The notes beneath the pieces are model-generated. The model was given only the letters and a program-made list of their open reading frames with translations, searched no databases and was not told where the DNA came from. Shown piece after piece: positions 8,831-17,326 of a DNA stretch of 42,097 bases (the first letter of the stretch is position 1; each line of letters opens with the position of its first letter). The DNA is taken from positions 1 to 42,097 of the forward strand of contig NYZD01000003.1 in assembly GCA_002685935.1 (NCBI GenBank), written 5' to 3'. The translations under genes and the position numbers were made by a program. The stretch is from Planctomycetaceae bacterium (GTDB lineage Bacteria; Planctomycetota; Phycisphaerae; Phycisphaerales; Zrk34).

Positions 8831-9605
8831 CACCACAACCTCAAACGCCGTCGTCACGATGGACGTGTTCCGCTATGAGCCCGACGCGTCAGAGCTGCCG
8901 CGCATGCAGCGCTACACCGTGCCCTTCCGCGAAGATTGGGTCGTGCTCGACGCTCTGAACCACATCAAGGACGAAATCGACGGCACCCTCTCCTTTCGAT
9001 GGTCCTGCCGCATGGGCGTCTGTGGTAGCTGCGGCATGATGGTCAATGGCGAACCCCGCCTCACCTGCAACTCCTTCCTCCGAGACTACTACCCCAATCC
9101 CATCCGCGTCGAACCGCTCAGCTACTTCCCCGTCATTCGCGACCTGATCATCAACCTCGACCACTTCCTCGACAAGCTCGAAGAGGTCAAAGCCTGGCTG
9201 ATCCCCGCCGAGGATCGGGAACTCTCCGAAGGCGAATACCGCCAGTCCCCCGCCCAACTCGCCCAGTACAAACAGTTCAGCATGTGCATCAACTGCATGC
9301 TCTGCTACGCCGCCTGCCCGGCCTACGGCCACCATTCTGAATTCATCGGCCCCGCCGCCCTCGCCCTCGCCCAGCGGTACAACATGGACTCACGCGACGG
9401 CGCCAGCGACGAACGCGCCGACGTCATCTTCAGCGAAGAAGGCATCTGGGACTGCACCTTCGTCGGGGAATGCGCCCGCGTCTGCCCCAAAAACGTCGAC
9501 CCCGCCTCCGCCATCCAGCAGGCCAAGGTCGAGGCCACCAAAGACTTCTTCAAATCCGTCCTCGTGCCCTGGGGCAAGCGGCAGCAACCCGCTGAAAGTC
9601 GATAA
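8817..9605 (+). CDS. frdB: Fumarate reductase iron-sulfur subunit
   Basis: A 262-residue iron-sulfur subunit that carries electrons between FAD and the membrane quinone. The N-terminal ferredoxin domain has cysteines 64, 69, 72 and 84 ([22 protein letters not shown] in two parts). The C-terminal half has [15 protein letters not shown] and [15 protein letters not shown], which supply the [4Fe-4S] and [3Fe-4S] ligands. The wording [12 protein letters not shown] is typical of FrdB. AGGAG at 8803-8807, 9 bases upstream, supports this ATG, which overlaps frdA by 14 bases, so translation is probably coupled. Confidence 0.95.
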   Translation: MAASNTTTSNAVVTMDVFRYEPDASELPRMQRYTVPFREDWVVLDALNHIKDEIDGTLSFRWSCRMGVCGSCGMMVNGEPRLTCNSFLRDYYPNPIRVEPLSYFPVIRDLIINLDHFLDKLEEVKAWLIPAEDRELSEGEYRQSPAQLAQYKQFSMCINCMLCYAACPAYGHHSEFIGPAALALAQRYNMDSRDGASDERADVIFSEEGIWDCTFVGECARVCPKNVDPASAIQQAKVEATKDFFKSVLVPWGKRQQPAESR

Positions 9606-9619
9606 CAGGACCCCCATCC

Positions 9620-10030
9620 ATGCCACGACATCAGCCCGCGACACCCGCCAAACAGCACATCCGCCCCATGCCCGTCGGATGGTGGCTCAAACGTACCTCA
9701 TATTTCCTGTTCATGATGCGCGAACTCACCTGCGTGTTCGTCGGCGGGTACGCCCTGTTCCTCCTGATGCTCGTCGCCCGCATCGGCGAACCCGACGCCT
9801 TCGCCGCTCTGCTCGAACACCCCGGCAGCCTCGTGTTCCACGTCCTGGCCCTGCCCTTCGTCCTCTATCACACCATCACCTGGTTCAACGTCACCCCCAA
9901 AGCCCTCGTCATCTATCGCGGCGAGGAAAAAGTGAACCCCGTGATCATCGCCGGCGCCAACTACGTCGGCTGGATCGTCGTGTCCGTCGCACTCATCTGG
10001 ATCGCATGGATCGCAATCGGGAGCGCATAA
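9620..10030 (+). CDS. frdC: Fumarate reductase membrane anchor subunit C
   Basis: A 136-residue membrane anchor. RPMPVGWWLKR at residues 15-25 and the loop YHTITWFNVTPKALVI match the FrdC signature of E. coli (RPM..WW and TWF..PKA). Three membrane helices lie at about 38-55, 70-88 and 112-133. With FrdD it anchors FrdAB and forms the quinone site. It lacks the haem-ligand histidine pattern of SdhC. AGGA lies 9 bases upstream of the ATG. It follows frdB by 14 bases. Confidence 0.9.
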   Translation: MPRHQPATPAKQHIRPMPVGWWLKRTSYFLFMMRELTCVFVGGYALFLLMLVARIGEPDAFAALLEHPGSLVFHVLALPFVLYHTITWFNVTPKALVIYRGEEKVNPVIIAGANYVGWIVVSVALIWIAWIAIGSA

Positions 10031-10033
10031 ACC

Positions 10034-10372
10034 GTGGCAAGATCCAAAGAGCCAATCTGGTGGTCGATGTTCTCAGCCGGTGGCGTCATCGCCGCCTTCC
10101 TCATCCCCGCCACACTCCTGATCACCGGCTTCGCCCCCCTCGCCGGTTACATCACCGCCGAGCAACTGCACGACCTGATCGACCGCAGTTGGCTCGTCAA
10201 AATCTATCTGTTCATCCTCATCGCGCTGCCCCTGTTCCACTGGGCGCACCGATTCCGATTCACCGTCGCCGATCTGGGACTCAGAGGCGGCGCCGCCCTG
10301 CAGGCGATCCTCTTCTACGGAGCCGCCATCGTCGGCACCATCTGCGCCGCCGTCATCCTCATCCGGGCCTGA
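10034..10372 (+). CDS. frdD: Fumarate reductase membrane anchor subunit D
   Basis: A 112-residue membrane subunit starting with GTG three bases after the frdC stop. EPIWWSMFSAGG near residue 6 and LPLFHWAHR near residue 66 match FrdD (E. coli has EPVFWGLFGAGG and LPL..GLHR). Three membrane segments lie at about 15-40, 55-72 and 90-110. It completes a four-gene frdABCD operon. The direction used in the cell, anaerobic fumarate respiration or succinate oxidation, cannot be read from sequence. Confidence 0.9.
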   Translation: MARSKEPIWWSMFSAGGVIAAFLIPATLLITGFAPLAGYITAEQLHDLIDRSWLVKIYLFILIALPLFHWAHRFRFTVADLGLRGGAALQAILFYGAAIVGTICAAVILIRA

Positions 10373-10598
10373 TCTCTCGCCCATTCCCAGTATTTGGCCT
10401 CTAAGTCACGTTTTTGAAATCTGATACGTGATTAAATGGCCGTCCGTGCATTCTTAGCATACACTTGATGCAGACGGCTCGGTGCACCGGTCGCCGCAGA
10501 AAGATGATCCCAATCACATCCCAATCACATCAGCGTGATGACCTTGGGGTGGTCGCGGTCTGGCCGGGCTCTGGATGGGATGAAAGAGAGGTCCGTTC
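10373..10598 (+). promoter_or_regulatory. Upstream region with tandem and inverted repeats
   Basis: 226 bases without a gene before the M23 peptidase. An 11-base unit, ATCCCAATCAC, is repeated perfectly in tandem at 10507-10517 and 10518-10528. The second copy ends in the left arm of an inverted repeat, ATCAC-N6-GTGAT (10524-10539). One-helical-turn spacing would suit a dimeric regulator (inference). A -10-like TAGCAT lies at 10455-10460 without a clear -35 partner. AGAGAGG at 10585-10591 is the ribosome-binding site of the next gene. Confidence 0.35.
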
Positions 10599-12716
10599 AT
10601 GTCGTGTGCCGCCGCCCCGTCCGATGCCGATTCACTGCTGCATGATGCATCCAACCTGCGACGCCCACTCGCCGTGTGCCTCATCGCCGCACTCGCGCTC
10701 GGCGCCGCGCCCCGCGCCCTCGCCGCGCCGCCCCCCACACCCGACAACGTCCACGCCATCGTCCAGTACAACCCCGCCCGCCCTATCCTCATCAACTGGG
10801 ACGATGTCGCCGGCGAAACCACCTACGACATCCAACGCTCGATCGGCGGAGCACCGTTCCAGTCCATCATCACCATGCCCGCCGACGTCACCCAATTCAA
10901 TGACTTCGACCTCAAGGATCTCACTCAAACCTACGCCTACCGCGTCCTGGCCAACAACGACGACGGTGCATCACCCGCCAGCACCGCCTTCCAGACCCGC
11001 ATCGACGTCACCTGGCCCGCCGCCGACGGCGGGCACGACCTGATGCAGGGATTCGCGGACGGCTCGCCCGCCAGTGCATGGGAGTTCCACGAAGGTATCG
11101 ACATCTTCGGCCAGACCGACTTCACCACCGTCGCCGCCCGCAACGGTAGAGTCGTCCGCGTCGATACCAACGCCAACGGCGGGACCGTCGTCGTTGAAGT
11201 CAGCCTCGGCGGCAACATCACCGAATACGACGCCTACCTGCACGTCCGTGATGTTCAGGTCGCCACCAACGACGTCATCGCCGAAGGAACCGTATTGGCC
11301 ACAAAACTCAACGGCTTCGGGCCCGGCGGCTCACCCAGCTCCACCGACCATCTCCACTTCGCCATCAGCCGCATCGAATTCTCCGGCGCAATCAACAACC
11401 ACGCCCCCTCGTTCGTCGCCTTTGAACGCGAATGGCTCAACCCCTTCCAGCGCTTCACCCGCGATGCCGACCGCGACCCCATCGAGCAACTCCCCGCCCT
11501 CGCCGACACCAATCTCGACGGCAAGCAGATCGTCATCGTCCGCAACGGCAAAACCTCCAACCCCACGCCCGCCGACATCTTCAACATCCCCGTCAGCGGC
11601 AACATCGATCTCGTCGCCGACATGCGCGATCCCATGCACGCCACCTTCCCCGCCGCATCCCAGCCCCACAAGGCCGGCTACTGGATCGACGCCGCCTTCG
11701 ATCAGGGCGTCGCCGGCCGCGATGTTCGCTCCGCCGCCACGCCCTACGTCCTCTATCAATTCGACGACGACTGGTTCCTCGCCCGACCCGATGCCAACGA
11801 TAAATTCGATGGTGTTTACGCCGACGATGCCGCAAACGCATCGCCCACTTTCCCCGCCGGGTTTGAAAAAGGATTCCGCATCCCCATCACCGACGGCAGC
11901 GGCGGCGACTTCAACCACACCCTCTTCCCGTTCGTCAACGCCGTCGTCCTCACCAACACCCGCGGCGGCACCGGTAATGTCGACAAAGTCGACGCCTCCC
12001 AGTTCTGGAACACCAACGCCGCCGCCCTCGCCATCCCCCCGAATTTCGACACCGCCAATTTCGCGACCATCGCCGACGCGTCATCCAACGCCGGCGCCGC
12101 CTTTCGCGATGGCGATTACATCCTCCACGTCGTTATGGAAGACCTCGTCAATCAGGTTGATGAAACCGCCGGCAGCATCCGCCTCAACAACTTCCAGCAG
12201 CTCATCTCCCTCGCGCCCGGCGGACAGGCCCCCGCCGCGCCCGGCCCCATCGCCCCCCTCTATGCCCCCAACCCCAACCCGCTGTTCCTGCATGACTTCA
12301 ATACCGAATCCGCCGACACCACCATCGGCATCCTCAACAACCAGCTGTTCGGGGTCGACGGCCTGCAGTTCTATCCCGACCTGCTCATGAACGCCTTCCT
12401 CTTCGATCATCAACTCACCTGGACCGAAGACGACGACTTCACCGGCGCGCTGACCAGCGTCCGCGTCCTGTCCGATTCGCTCGGCGACATCCCCCTCACC
12501 CAACTCGGCATCCCCGACGCGCTCGGCCTCACCGTCGGCAATCGCTACGACGTCATCATCGATTACGATCGCGACGGCCGATTCAGCGCCACGCTCGACG
12601 GCCTCATCGGTTTCCACGTCATCCCCTCCCCCGCCGCCGCACCCGCCGGCCTCGTTCTCCTCACACTCCTCTCGCGCACCGGCCGAAAGCGCCGCTCGAC
12701 CGCCGCACCAAACTGA
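10599..12716 (+). CDS. Exported M23-family peptidase with FN3-like domain and PEP-CTERM-like tail
   Basis: A 705-residue exported protein. A signal peptide ends near residue 42 (CLIAALALGAAPRALA). Residues 47-130 resemble a fibronectin type III module (ILINWDDVAGETTYDIQR ... YAYRVLANN). At about 135-260 lies an M23/LytM metallopeptidase domain with the full zinc-site pattern: HEGID (His164, Asp168), YLH (His215) and HLH (His251, His253). M23 enzymes cut peptide cross-links in peptidoglycan or proteins. The remaining 400 residues are unrecognised. The C-terminus (IPSPAA, hydrophobic stretch, RTGRKRR) resembles a PEP-CTERM sorting signal. AGAGAGG 7 bases upstream supports the start. Confidence 0.8.
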   Translation: MSCAAAPSDADSLLHDASNLRRPLAVCLIAALALGAAPRALAAPPPTPDNVHAIVQYNPARPILINWDDVAGETTYDIQRSIGGAPFQSIITMPADVTQFNDFDLKDLTQTYAYRVLANNDDGASPASTAFQTRIDVTWPAADGGHDLMQGFADGSPASAWEFHEGIDIFGQTDFTTVAARNGRVVRVDTNANGGTVVVEVSLGGNITEYDAYLHVRDVQVATNDVIAEGTVLATKLNGFGPGGSPSSTDHLHFAISRIEFSGAINNHAPSFVAFEREWLNPFQRFTRDADRDPIEQLPALADTNLDGKQIVIVRNGKTSNPTPADIFNIPVSGNIDLVADMRDPMHATFPAASQPHKAGYWIDAAFDQGVAGRDVRSAATPYVLYQFDDDWFLARPDANDKFDGVYADDAANASPTFPAGFEKGFRIPITDGSGGDFNHTLFPFVNAVVLTNTRGGTGNVDKVDASQFWNTNAAALAIPPNFDTANFATIADASSNAGAAFRDGDYILHVVMEDLVNQVDETAGSIRLNNFQQLISLAPGGQAPAAPGPIAPLYAPNPNPLFLHDFNTESADTTIGILNNQLFGVDGLQFYPDLLMNAFLFDHQLTWTEDDDFTGALTSVRVLSDSLGDIPLTQLGIPDALGLTVGNRYDVIIDYDRDGRFSATLDGLIGFHVIPSPAAAPAGLVLLTLLSRTGRKRRSTAAPN

Positions 12717-12966
12717 ACGTAACCGCCCCCCGCACAACGCCCCGACCCGGTGGCGCCAATCACCCATACCCAGCACCGCCAACCACTTGTGGCAATCCGT
12801 CCGTGCGCGCCGCGCCGAACGGCCAACCCCACCCGCCGGCCGCGGTGACGATCGGCGCCCACGCCAATATTCAAGCAATAAAACAGTTCCCGCCGACACC
12901 ACATTCCAGTCAGACACTCACACGTCTCAGCGGCCAAAGCTGTCTCGCCCGGAAAGTGACAACGCC

Positions 12967-13200
12967 ATGCGCCTCTACCACCGTGCCTCTTCGCGCCGTG
13001 AGAGAAAATGGGATCTGGGAATCTTCATCGGCGCGCTCTGTCTGTGGGGCCTCACCACCGGCGCGCCCTCCATGGAGCCGCGCACCAGAACCCGACCAAT
13101 CCACACCCCGATTCAGATCGTCAATGAAGCACCGGCCGATGACGCGCCCGATTCCACATCACGCCAAGTCACCCTCGTCACCGCCGATGTCGATCCCTGA
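12967..13200 (+). CDS. Small hypothetical membrane or secreted protein
   Basis: A 77-residue protein with no recognised family. An arginine-rich N-terminus is followed by one hydrophobic segment (LGIFIGALCLWGLTTGA, about 17-33), consistent with a signal anchor, then a polar Thr/Pro/Asp-rich tail. GGAAAG about 10 bases before the ATG may be its ribosome-binding site. It ends 18 bases before the converging oxidoreductase gene. The preceding 250 bases (12717-12966) hold no other gene. It could be a chance frame. Confidence 0.4.
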   Translation: MRLYHRASSRRERKWDLGIFIGALCLWGLTTGAPSMEPRTRTRPIHTPIQIVNEAPADDAPDSTSRQVTLVTADVDP

Positions 13201-13218
13201 TCGCGACCGTCCCTTTCT

Positions 13219-14544
13219 TCACACCGCGCCAACCGCGTCTTTCGCCGGCAACTTCAGCAGACTATCCGTCAGGATCGGCTGACCCGTTCGGATCGATTCG
13301 TTCGCCGCGATCCCCATCAGAATCGACGCCGCCCCATCCACATGAGAGGCCGCCCGACCCAGCGGGTCCGGCCCCCGCTCGGGCGACAGAATGTCGTCCA
13401 TCAGCAGGTTATCCCCGCCGCCGTGTCCGCCCTCCGGTGCCACCAGATCGACCGTGTACGCCGGCTTGAACATCGGGTACACCTTTACCTCCTGATTGGC
13501 CCCCTCCCCCTGCTCCGCCGCCAGTTCCTCATCCGACTGGCCCGCGATGATGTGGCCGCCGTGCAGGTCCGACACTTCGATGCGCCCCTTCGTGCCCGTC
13601 ACCGCCACCTTCATCCCCTCCCACGGGCAATACGCCAGCAGGCAATACGACAGCACCACACCACTGCGGTAACGCGCCGTCAACGCGATCGTATCCTCAA
13701 TATCCACGTGATCGCCGAACACGTTGCGGTCGCGGATGTAACCGTCATGCTGCTCCGCGTCGAGGTAAAGCCCCTTTAGCCCATCCTCCGATGCCAGGTC
13801 CAGCGCGAACGGATCCGTCTCTTCATGGCCCGACCCCGTATACCGCTCATAGTCATAGCGCTCCCCGCGCGCCTCAGCGTTCGCCTTCCCATAGAACTTC
13901 AGATCACCCAGACAGTAAACCAGTTCCGGATACGAATCGATCCACCAGTTGACCAGATCGAAATGATGCGTCGCCTTGTGCACCAGCAATCCGCCCGAGT
14001 TCGCCTTCGTCGCGTGCCACCGCCGAAAATAATCCGCCCCGTGCGCCGTGTTCAACATCCACTGAAACTGAACCGCCAGCGGCTGCCCGATCGCGCGCCC
14101 CTTGATCATCTCCCGCACCTGCGTGCAGATCGGCGCGTACCGATAATTAAACGTCACCCGCAATTCCCGCCCCGTGCGCTCGATCGCCTCAAAGATCTCA
14201 CGTGCTTTCGGTGCGTCGATCGTCATGGGCTTCTCGCAGATCACATCCCGTCCCGCGTCCATCGCGCGCACGATGTATTCATGATGCACGCTGTCGGTCG
14301 TGATCACGATCGCCGTGTCGACTCGCTGCTCGTCGAGCATCTTCTCGAAATCGCTCGCCGCATACGTCGGGATCGGACCCGCGTCATGCCGCTCCTTCAC
14401 CCGCGCGTTGTGCCAGTCCATCCGCGACTGGTTGATGTCACAAAACCCCACCAACTCCGCATGGGCCGCGTGCCTGTCGAGGATCGCATCAATGTAAGAG
14501 ACCGATCGGCCGCTCGTGCCCACGATTGCGTAACGCTTAGACAT
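13219..14544 (-). CDS. Gfo/Idh/MocA family oxidoreductase
   Basis: A 441-residue NAD(P)-dependent sugar or cyclitol dehydrogenase. The N-terminal Rossmann fold begins [10 protein letters not shown], and the conserved CEKPMTID motif (Lys105) is intact. A C-terminal Gfo/Idh alpha/beta domain follows, ending with ESIRTGQPI, a common closing segment. GTSGRS replaces the usual GxGxxG. The Met at 14544 is chosen because GGAAGGAA lies about 8 bases upstream; a start at 14592 would add residues without homology. A -10-like TAGGAT lies upstream at about 14599-14604. The substrate is unknown. The gene stands alone and converges on the small protein at 12967-13200. Confidence 0.88.
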   Translation of the reverse strand: MSKRYAIVGTSGRSVSYIDAILDRHAAHAELVGFCDINQSRMDWHNARVKERHDAGPIPTYAASDFEKMLDEQRVDTAIVITTDSVHHEYIVRAMDAGRDVICEKPMTIDAPKAREIFEAIERTGRELRVTFNYRYAPICTQVREMIKGRAIGQPLAVQFQWMLNTAHGADYFRRWHATKANSGGLLVHKATHHFDLVNWWIDSYPELVYCLGDLKFYGKANAEARGERYDYERYTGSGHEETDPFALDLASEDGLKGLYLDAEQHDGYIRDRNVFGDHVDIEDTIALTARYRSGVVLSYCLLAYCPWEGMKVAVTGTKGRIEVSDLHGGHIIAGQSDEELAAEQGEGANQEVKVYPMFKPAYTVDLVAPEGGHGGGDNLLMDDILSPERGPDPLGRAASHVDGAASILMGIAANESIRTGQPILTDSLLKLPAKDAVGAV

Positions 14545-14645
14545 CGCGAAATTCCTTCCCAAACAACCAGGCCGCCCGATCAAAACTTCCACTCGATCCT
14601 ACGTCCGACACAAAACCAATACCCCCGCCGCCATCCAGCCCATCA

Positions 14646-15485
14646 TCATCGACCCGCGTGCGCCTCACGCAACCCCGCGAACATCTCAGCCGACACTTCC
14701 GAACATCCCAGCCCGTGTTCCTTGCGGTCGCCGTGGTAATCGCTCCCGCCCGTCGTCACCAGGTCAAACCGCGAAGCCAGGTGTGTGTATTGCTCGACCA
14801 GGCCGCGGTGGTGATCCGGATGGTGCGTCTCCAATCCGTCCAGCCCCGCCGCCACCAGGTCCCGCACCAGCTGCACAAGCTCCGCATCGTCCGCGTAGTT
14901 TAGTTGAATCGGATGCGCCAACACCGCCATCCCCCCCGCGTCATGGACCGCCTCGATCGCCCGCGCCGCCTCAAGCTGATCCTTACGATGATACGCCGGC
15001 TTGCCCTGACCGATATACCGCGCAAAACCATCCGCCACGGTCTTCACATATCCCTTCCGCACCAGCACCGCCGCGATGTGAGGCCGACCGATCACCGCCC
15101 CGCCCGCCTGCGCCAGCACCTCATCCAGCGTAATGTCCACGCCCAGTTCATTCAGCGACGCCACGATCCGCGGCGCCCGGTCCGCCCGCGCTTCGGCCAG
15201 TTCCGCGCAAACCGTCTTCAACGCCGCCGATGACCGATCCACAAAATACCCCAGAATGTGCAATGTCCCCCGCTCCTTGCCGCGCTGCGCGCTCAACTCG
15301 ATCCCCGGCACGAATTCAACCCCCGCCCTGTCACACGATTTGGCCGCAGACGCCAGCCCCGCCGTCGTGTCATGATCCGTCAGCGCCAGCACGCTCAACC
15401 CCGCCGACGACGCCAGCGCACCCAGCGCCCGGGGCGCATCCGTCCCGTCCGATGCCGTCGAATGCGTATGAAGATCAATGGACAT
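14646..15485 (-). CDS. PHP-domain phosphoesterase (TrpH/RNase AM-like)
   Basis: A 279-residue PHP-domain metal-dependent phosphoesterase. The metal-binding motifs are present: DLHTHSTASDG at the N-terminus, TDHDT near residue 38, PGIELSA, LAHPIQ and GGSDYHG. Length and motif order fit the YciV/TrpH group, whose members hydrolyse 3',5'-nucleoside bisphosphates or trim RNA 5' ends. Because cysC lies immediately upstream on the same strand, hydrolysis of the bisphosphate PAP from sulfate activation is an attractive role (inference). The start at 15485 is set by the DLHTHS motif, which normally begins the protein. Confidence 0.85.
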   Translation of the reverse strand: MSIDLHTHSTASDGTDAPRALGALASSAGLSVLALTDHDTTAGLASAAKSCDRAGVEFVPGIELSAQRGKERGTLHILGYFVDRSSAALKTVCAELAEARADRAPRIVASLNELGVDITLDEVLAQAGGAVIGRPHIAAVLVRKGYVKTVADGFARYIGQGKPAYHRKDQLEAARAIEAVHDAGGMAVLAHPIQLNYADDAELVQLVRDLVAAGLDGLETHHPDHHRGLVEQYTHLASRFDLVTTGGSDYHGDRKEHGLGCSEVSAEMFAGLREAHAGR

Positions 15486-15596
15486 GAGGCAAAATGCCCG
15501 AGCTCTGACAACCGTCACCTGATCACCCGCGACTAAACCTGACCCCGGCACGTCACCCAGCCCATAAGCCGCATCAGGCATTCACCTCGCTTAACT

Positions 15597-16217
15597 TCAG
15601 CTCGCGTCAATCAGGCCGCGATCCACAAGCAACTCCAGCAGCTTCTGCACCGACTCCGCCACGCTCAGCTTGTCCGTCGGCAACTCCAGCTCCGCGCGCG
15701 TCGGCTCCTCGTAAGGATCATCGATGCCCGTGAATCCCTTGATCTCACCCGCACGGGCCTTCTTGTACAAGCCCTTGGGGTCACGCTCCTCGGCCACCGA
15801 CAGCGGACAACTCACGTAGACCTCAAAGAACGGCACCCCCGCCTCTTCATGCAGTTCCCGCACGTGGTCACGATCCGCCGCATACGGGCTGATGAAACTC
15901 GTCACCGCGATGCACGTGCTGTCGGCAAACAGCTTCGCCACCTCGCCGATGCGCCGGATGTTCTCCGCCCGATCTTCGGCGCTGAACCCCAGATTCTTGT
16001 TCAGCCCGTGACGAATGTTGTCCCCGTCCAGCCGATAGCTGTTCACCCCCATTTTCAGCAACGTCTGCTCCAGCGCCACCGCCACCGTCGACTTGCCCGA
16101 GCCCGACAGCCCCGTCATCCACAGCGTCGCGCCCTTTTGGCCCGTCAATCCCTGACGCTCTTCCGCGGTGACATCACTATCGTGCCACGTGATATTCGTT
16201 GCGATCTGCTTGCTCAT
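15597..16217 (-). CDS. cysC: Adenylylsulfate kinase
   Basis: A 206-residue APS kinase, making PAPS from adenylylsulfate and ATP in the cytoplasm. The P-loop GLSGSGKST is at residues 36-44, DGDNIRHGL follows, and [12 protein letters not shown] carries the conserved serine. The region [23 protein letters not shown] is diagnostic of CysC. Length is normal. No cysN/cysD ATP sulfurylase is seen in the window. It may supply PAPS for sulfotransferases as well as for assimilation. The Met at 16217 is favoured because the protein then starts as in homologues. It is transcribed from the promoter candidate at 16259-16287. Confidence 0.95.
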   Translation of the reverse strand: MSKQIATNITWHDSDVTAEERQGLTGQKGATLWMTGLSGSGKSTVAVALEQTLLKMGVNSYRLDGDNIRHGLNKNLGFSAEDRAENIRRIGEVAKLFADSTCIAVTSFISPYAADRDHVRELHEEAGVPFFEVYVSCPLSVAEERDPKGLYKKARAGEIKGFTGIDDPYEEPTRAELELPTDKLSVAESVQKLLELLVDRGLIDAS

Positions 16218-16258
16218 GGTCTCATTCGATCCTTTTTCCGTGTTGTTGCGAGCGGCGA

Positions 16259-16287
16259 ATGATAGCCCCCCAATCCCAGCCTGCCAA
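16259..16287 (-). promoter_or_regulatory. Candidate cysC promoter
   Basis: On the minus strand TTGGCA (16287-16282) and TATCAT (16264-16259) are separated by 17 bases, an almost ideal -35/-10 pair. The predicted start near 16252 gives a leader of about 35 bases before the cysC ATG. It lies in the divergent gap between cysC and the sugar kinase. Confidence 0.5.
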
Positions 16288-16383
16288 GTGATCCCCCGCA
16301 TTGATAATCGGCCCCGAACCACCCCGGCGCCCGACCTTCGCCGAGGCTTGCGATGCCGCCCACACGGGCTAACCTAAGCATCC

Positions 16384-17274
16384 ATGGACCACCCGCGAAC
16401 CATCATCGGCCTCGGCGAAGCGCTCTACGACGTCTTCCCCGACCAGATGCGGCCCGGCGGCGCGCCCCTCAACCTCGCCGTCCACGCCCATCAACTTGGT
16501 AACCGTGGCGTCGTCGTCTCCCGCATCGGTGAAGATGCCCTCGGCCACCAGCTCCTCGACGACCTCCGCCAACGCGACATGCCCACCGACCACGTCCAGG
16601 TCGATCCCGATCGCGCCACCGGCACCGTACTCGTCCAACTCGACCCCGCCGGAGAGCCCACCTACGACATCGTCGCCCACGTCGCCTGGGACAACCTCCA
16701 GTGGGATCCCCAAATGGAATCCCTCGCCGCCCACGCCGACGCCGTCTGCTTCGGCTCCCTCGCCCAACGTGACGGCCAAACCCGCAACACCATCTACCGA
16801 TTCCTCTCATCCGCCCGGCGCGCCGTCCGCCTCTTCGATGTCAACCTCCGACAACACTATCACGATCGCCGCAGCCTCGATCGCAGCCTCGAACTCGCCA
16901 CCGCCGCCAAACTCAACCAAGACGAACTCAACACCCTCGCCGTCACGTTCGCCTGCAACGGATCAACCGACGAAATCGCCGAACAACTGCGAGCGCAGTT
17001 CAATCTCGAATTCCTCGCCCTCACCCGCGGCCCCGACGGCGCCGCCGTCTTCACCGACGCACAAAAATTCGAATCCCTCCCCGTCTCCGCCGCACCCGGC
17101 GGCAATGCCGTCGGCGCCGGTGACGCCGCCGCCGCCGCCCTTCTGCACGGCCGACTCCGAAACTGGGATTGGCCCCGCACCCTCACCCTCGCCAACACCC
17201 TCGGCGCTCATGTCGCCGCCGCGGACGGGGCCTGTCCGGAACTGACCGACACCATCAGGTATCTCGCCGGTTGA
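16384..17274 (+). CDS. PfkB-family carbohydrate kinase (fructokinase-like)
   Basis: A 296-residue sugar kinase of the PfkB/ribokinase family. It begins IIGLGEALYDVFP, has the substrate-side motif PGGAPLNLAVHAHQLG at residues 24-39, and the anion hole/catalytic motif GGNAVGAGDAAAA with Asp247 as predicted base. The G-E-A-L-Y-D-x-F-P opening is characteristic of fructokinases, so fructose is the leading substrate. It follows a divergent gap with cysC and precedes the aminotransferase by 52 bases. No strong Shine-Dalgarno precedes the ATG. Confidence 0.88.
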   Translation: MDHPRTIIGLGEALYDVFPDQMRPGGAPLNLAVHAHQLGNRGVVVSRIGEDALGHQLLDDLRQRDMPTDHVQVDPDRATGTVLVQLDPAGEPTYDIVAHVAWDNLQWDPQMESLAAHADAVCFGSLAQRDGQTRNTIYRFLSSARRAVRLFDVNLRQHYHDRRSLDRSLELATAAKLNQDELNTLAVTFACNGSTDEIAEQLRAQFNLEFLALTRGPDGAAVFTDAQKFESLPVSAAPGGNAVGAGDAAAAALLHGRLRNWDWPRTLTLANTLGAHVAAADGACPELTDTIRYLAG

Positions 17275-17326
17275 CGCGCCCCGCGCTCCCGCGACCACCG
17301 CAACCTGTCAACGTGAGACGTCATCA

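Noticed and set aside
11074-12390. Ser/Pro/Thr-rich frame of 438 residues inside the M23 gene
   Set aside because: Low-complexity shadow of the +1 frame; all motifs (signal peptide, HxxxD, HxH, sorting tail) lie in the other frame.
15486-15596. tRNA or small RNA between the PHP gene and cysC
   Set aside because: No cloverleaf or strong hairpin could be drawn by eye.
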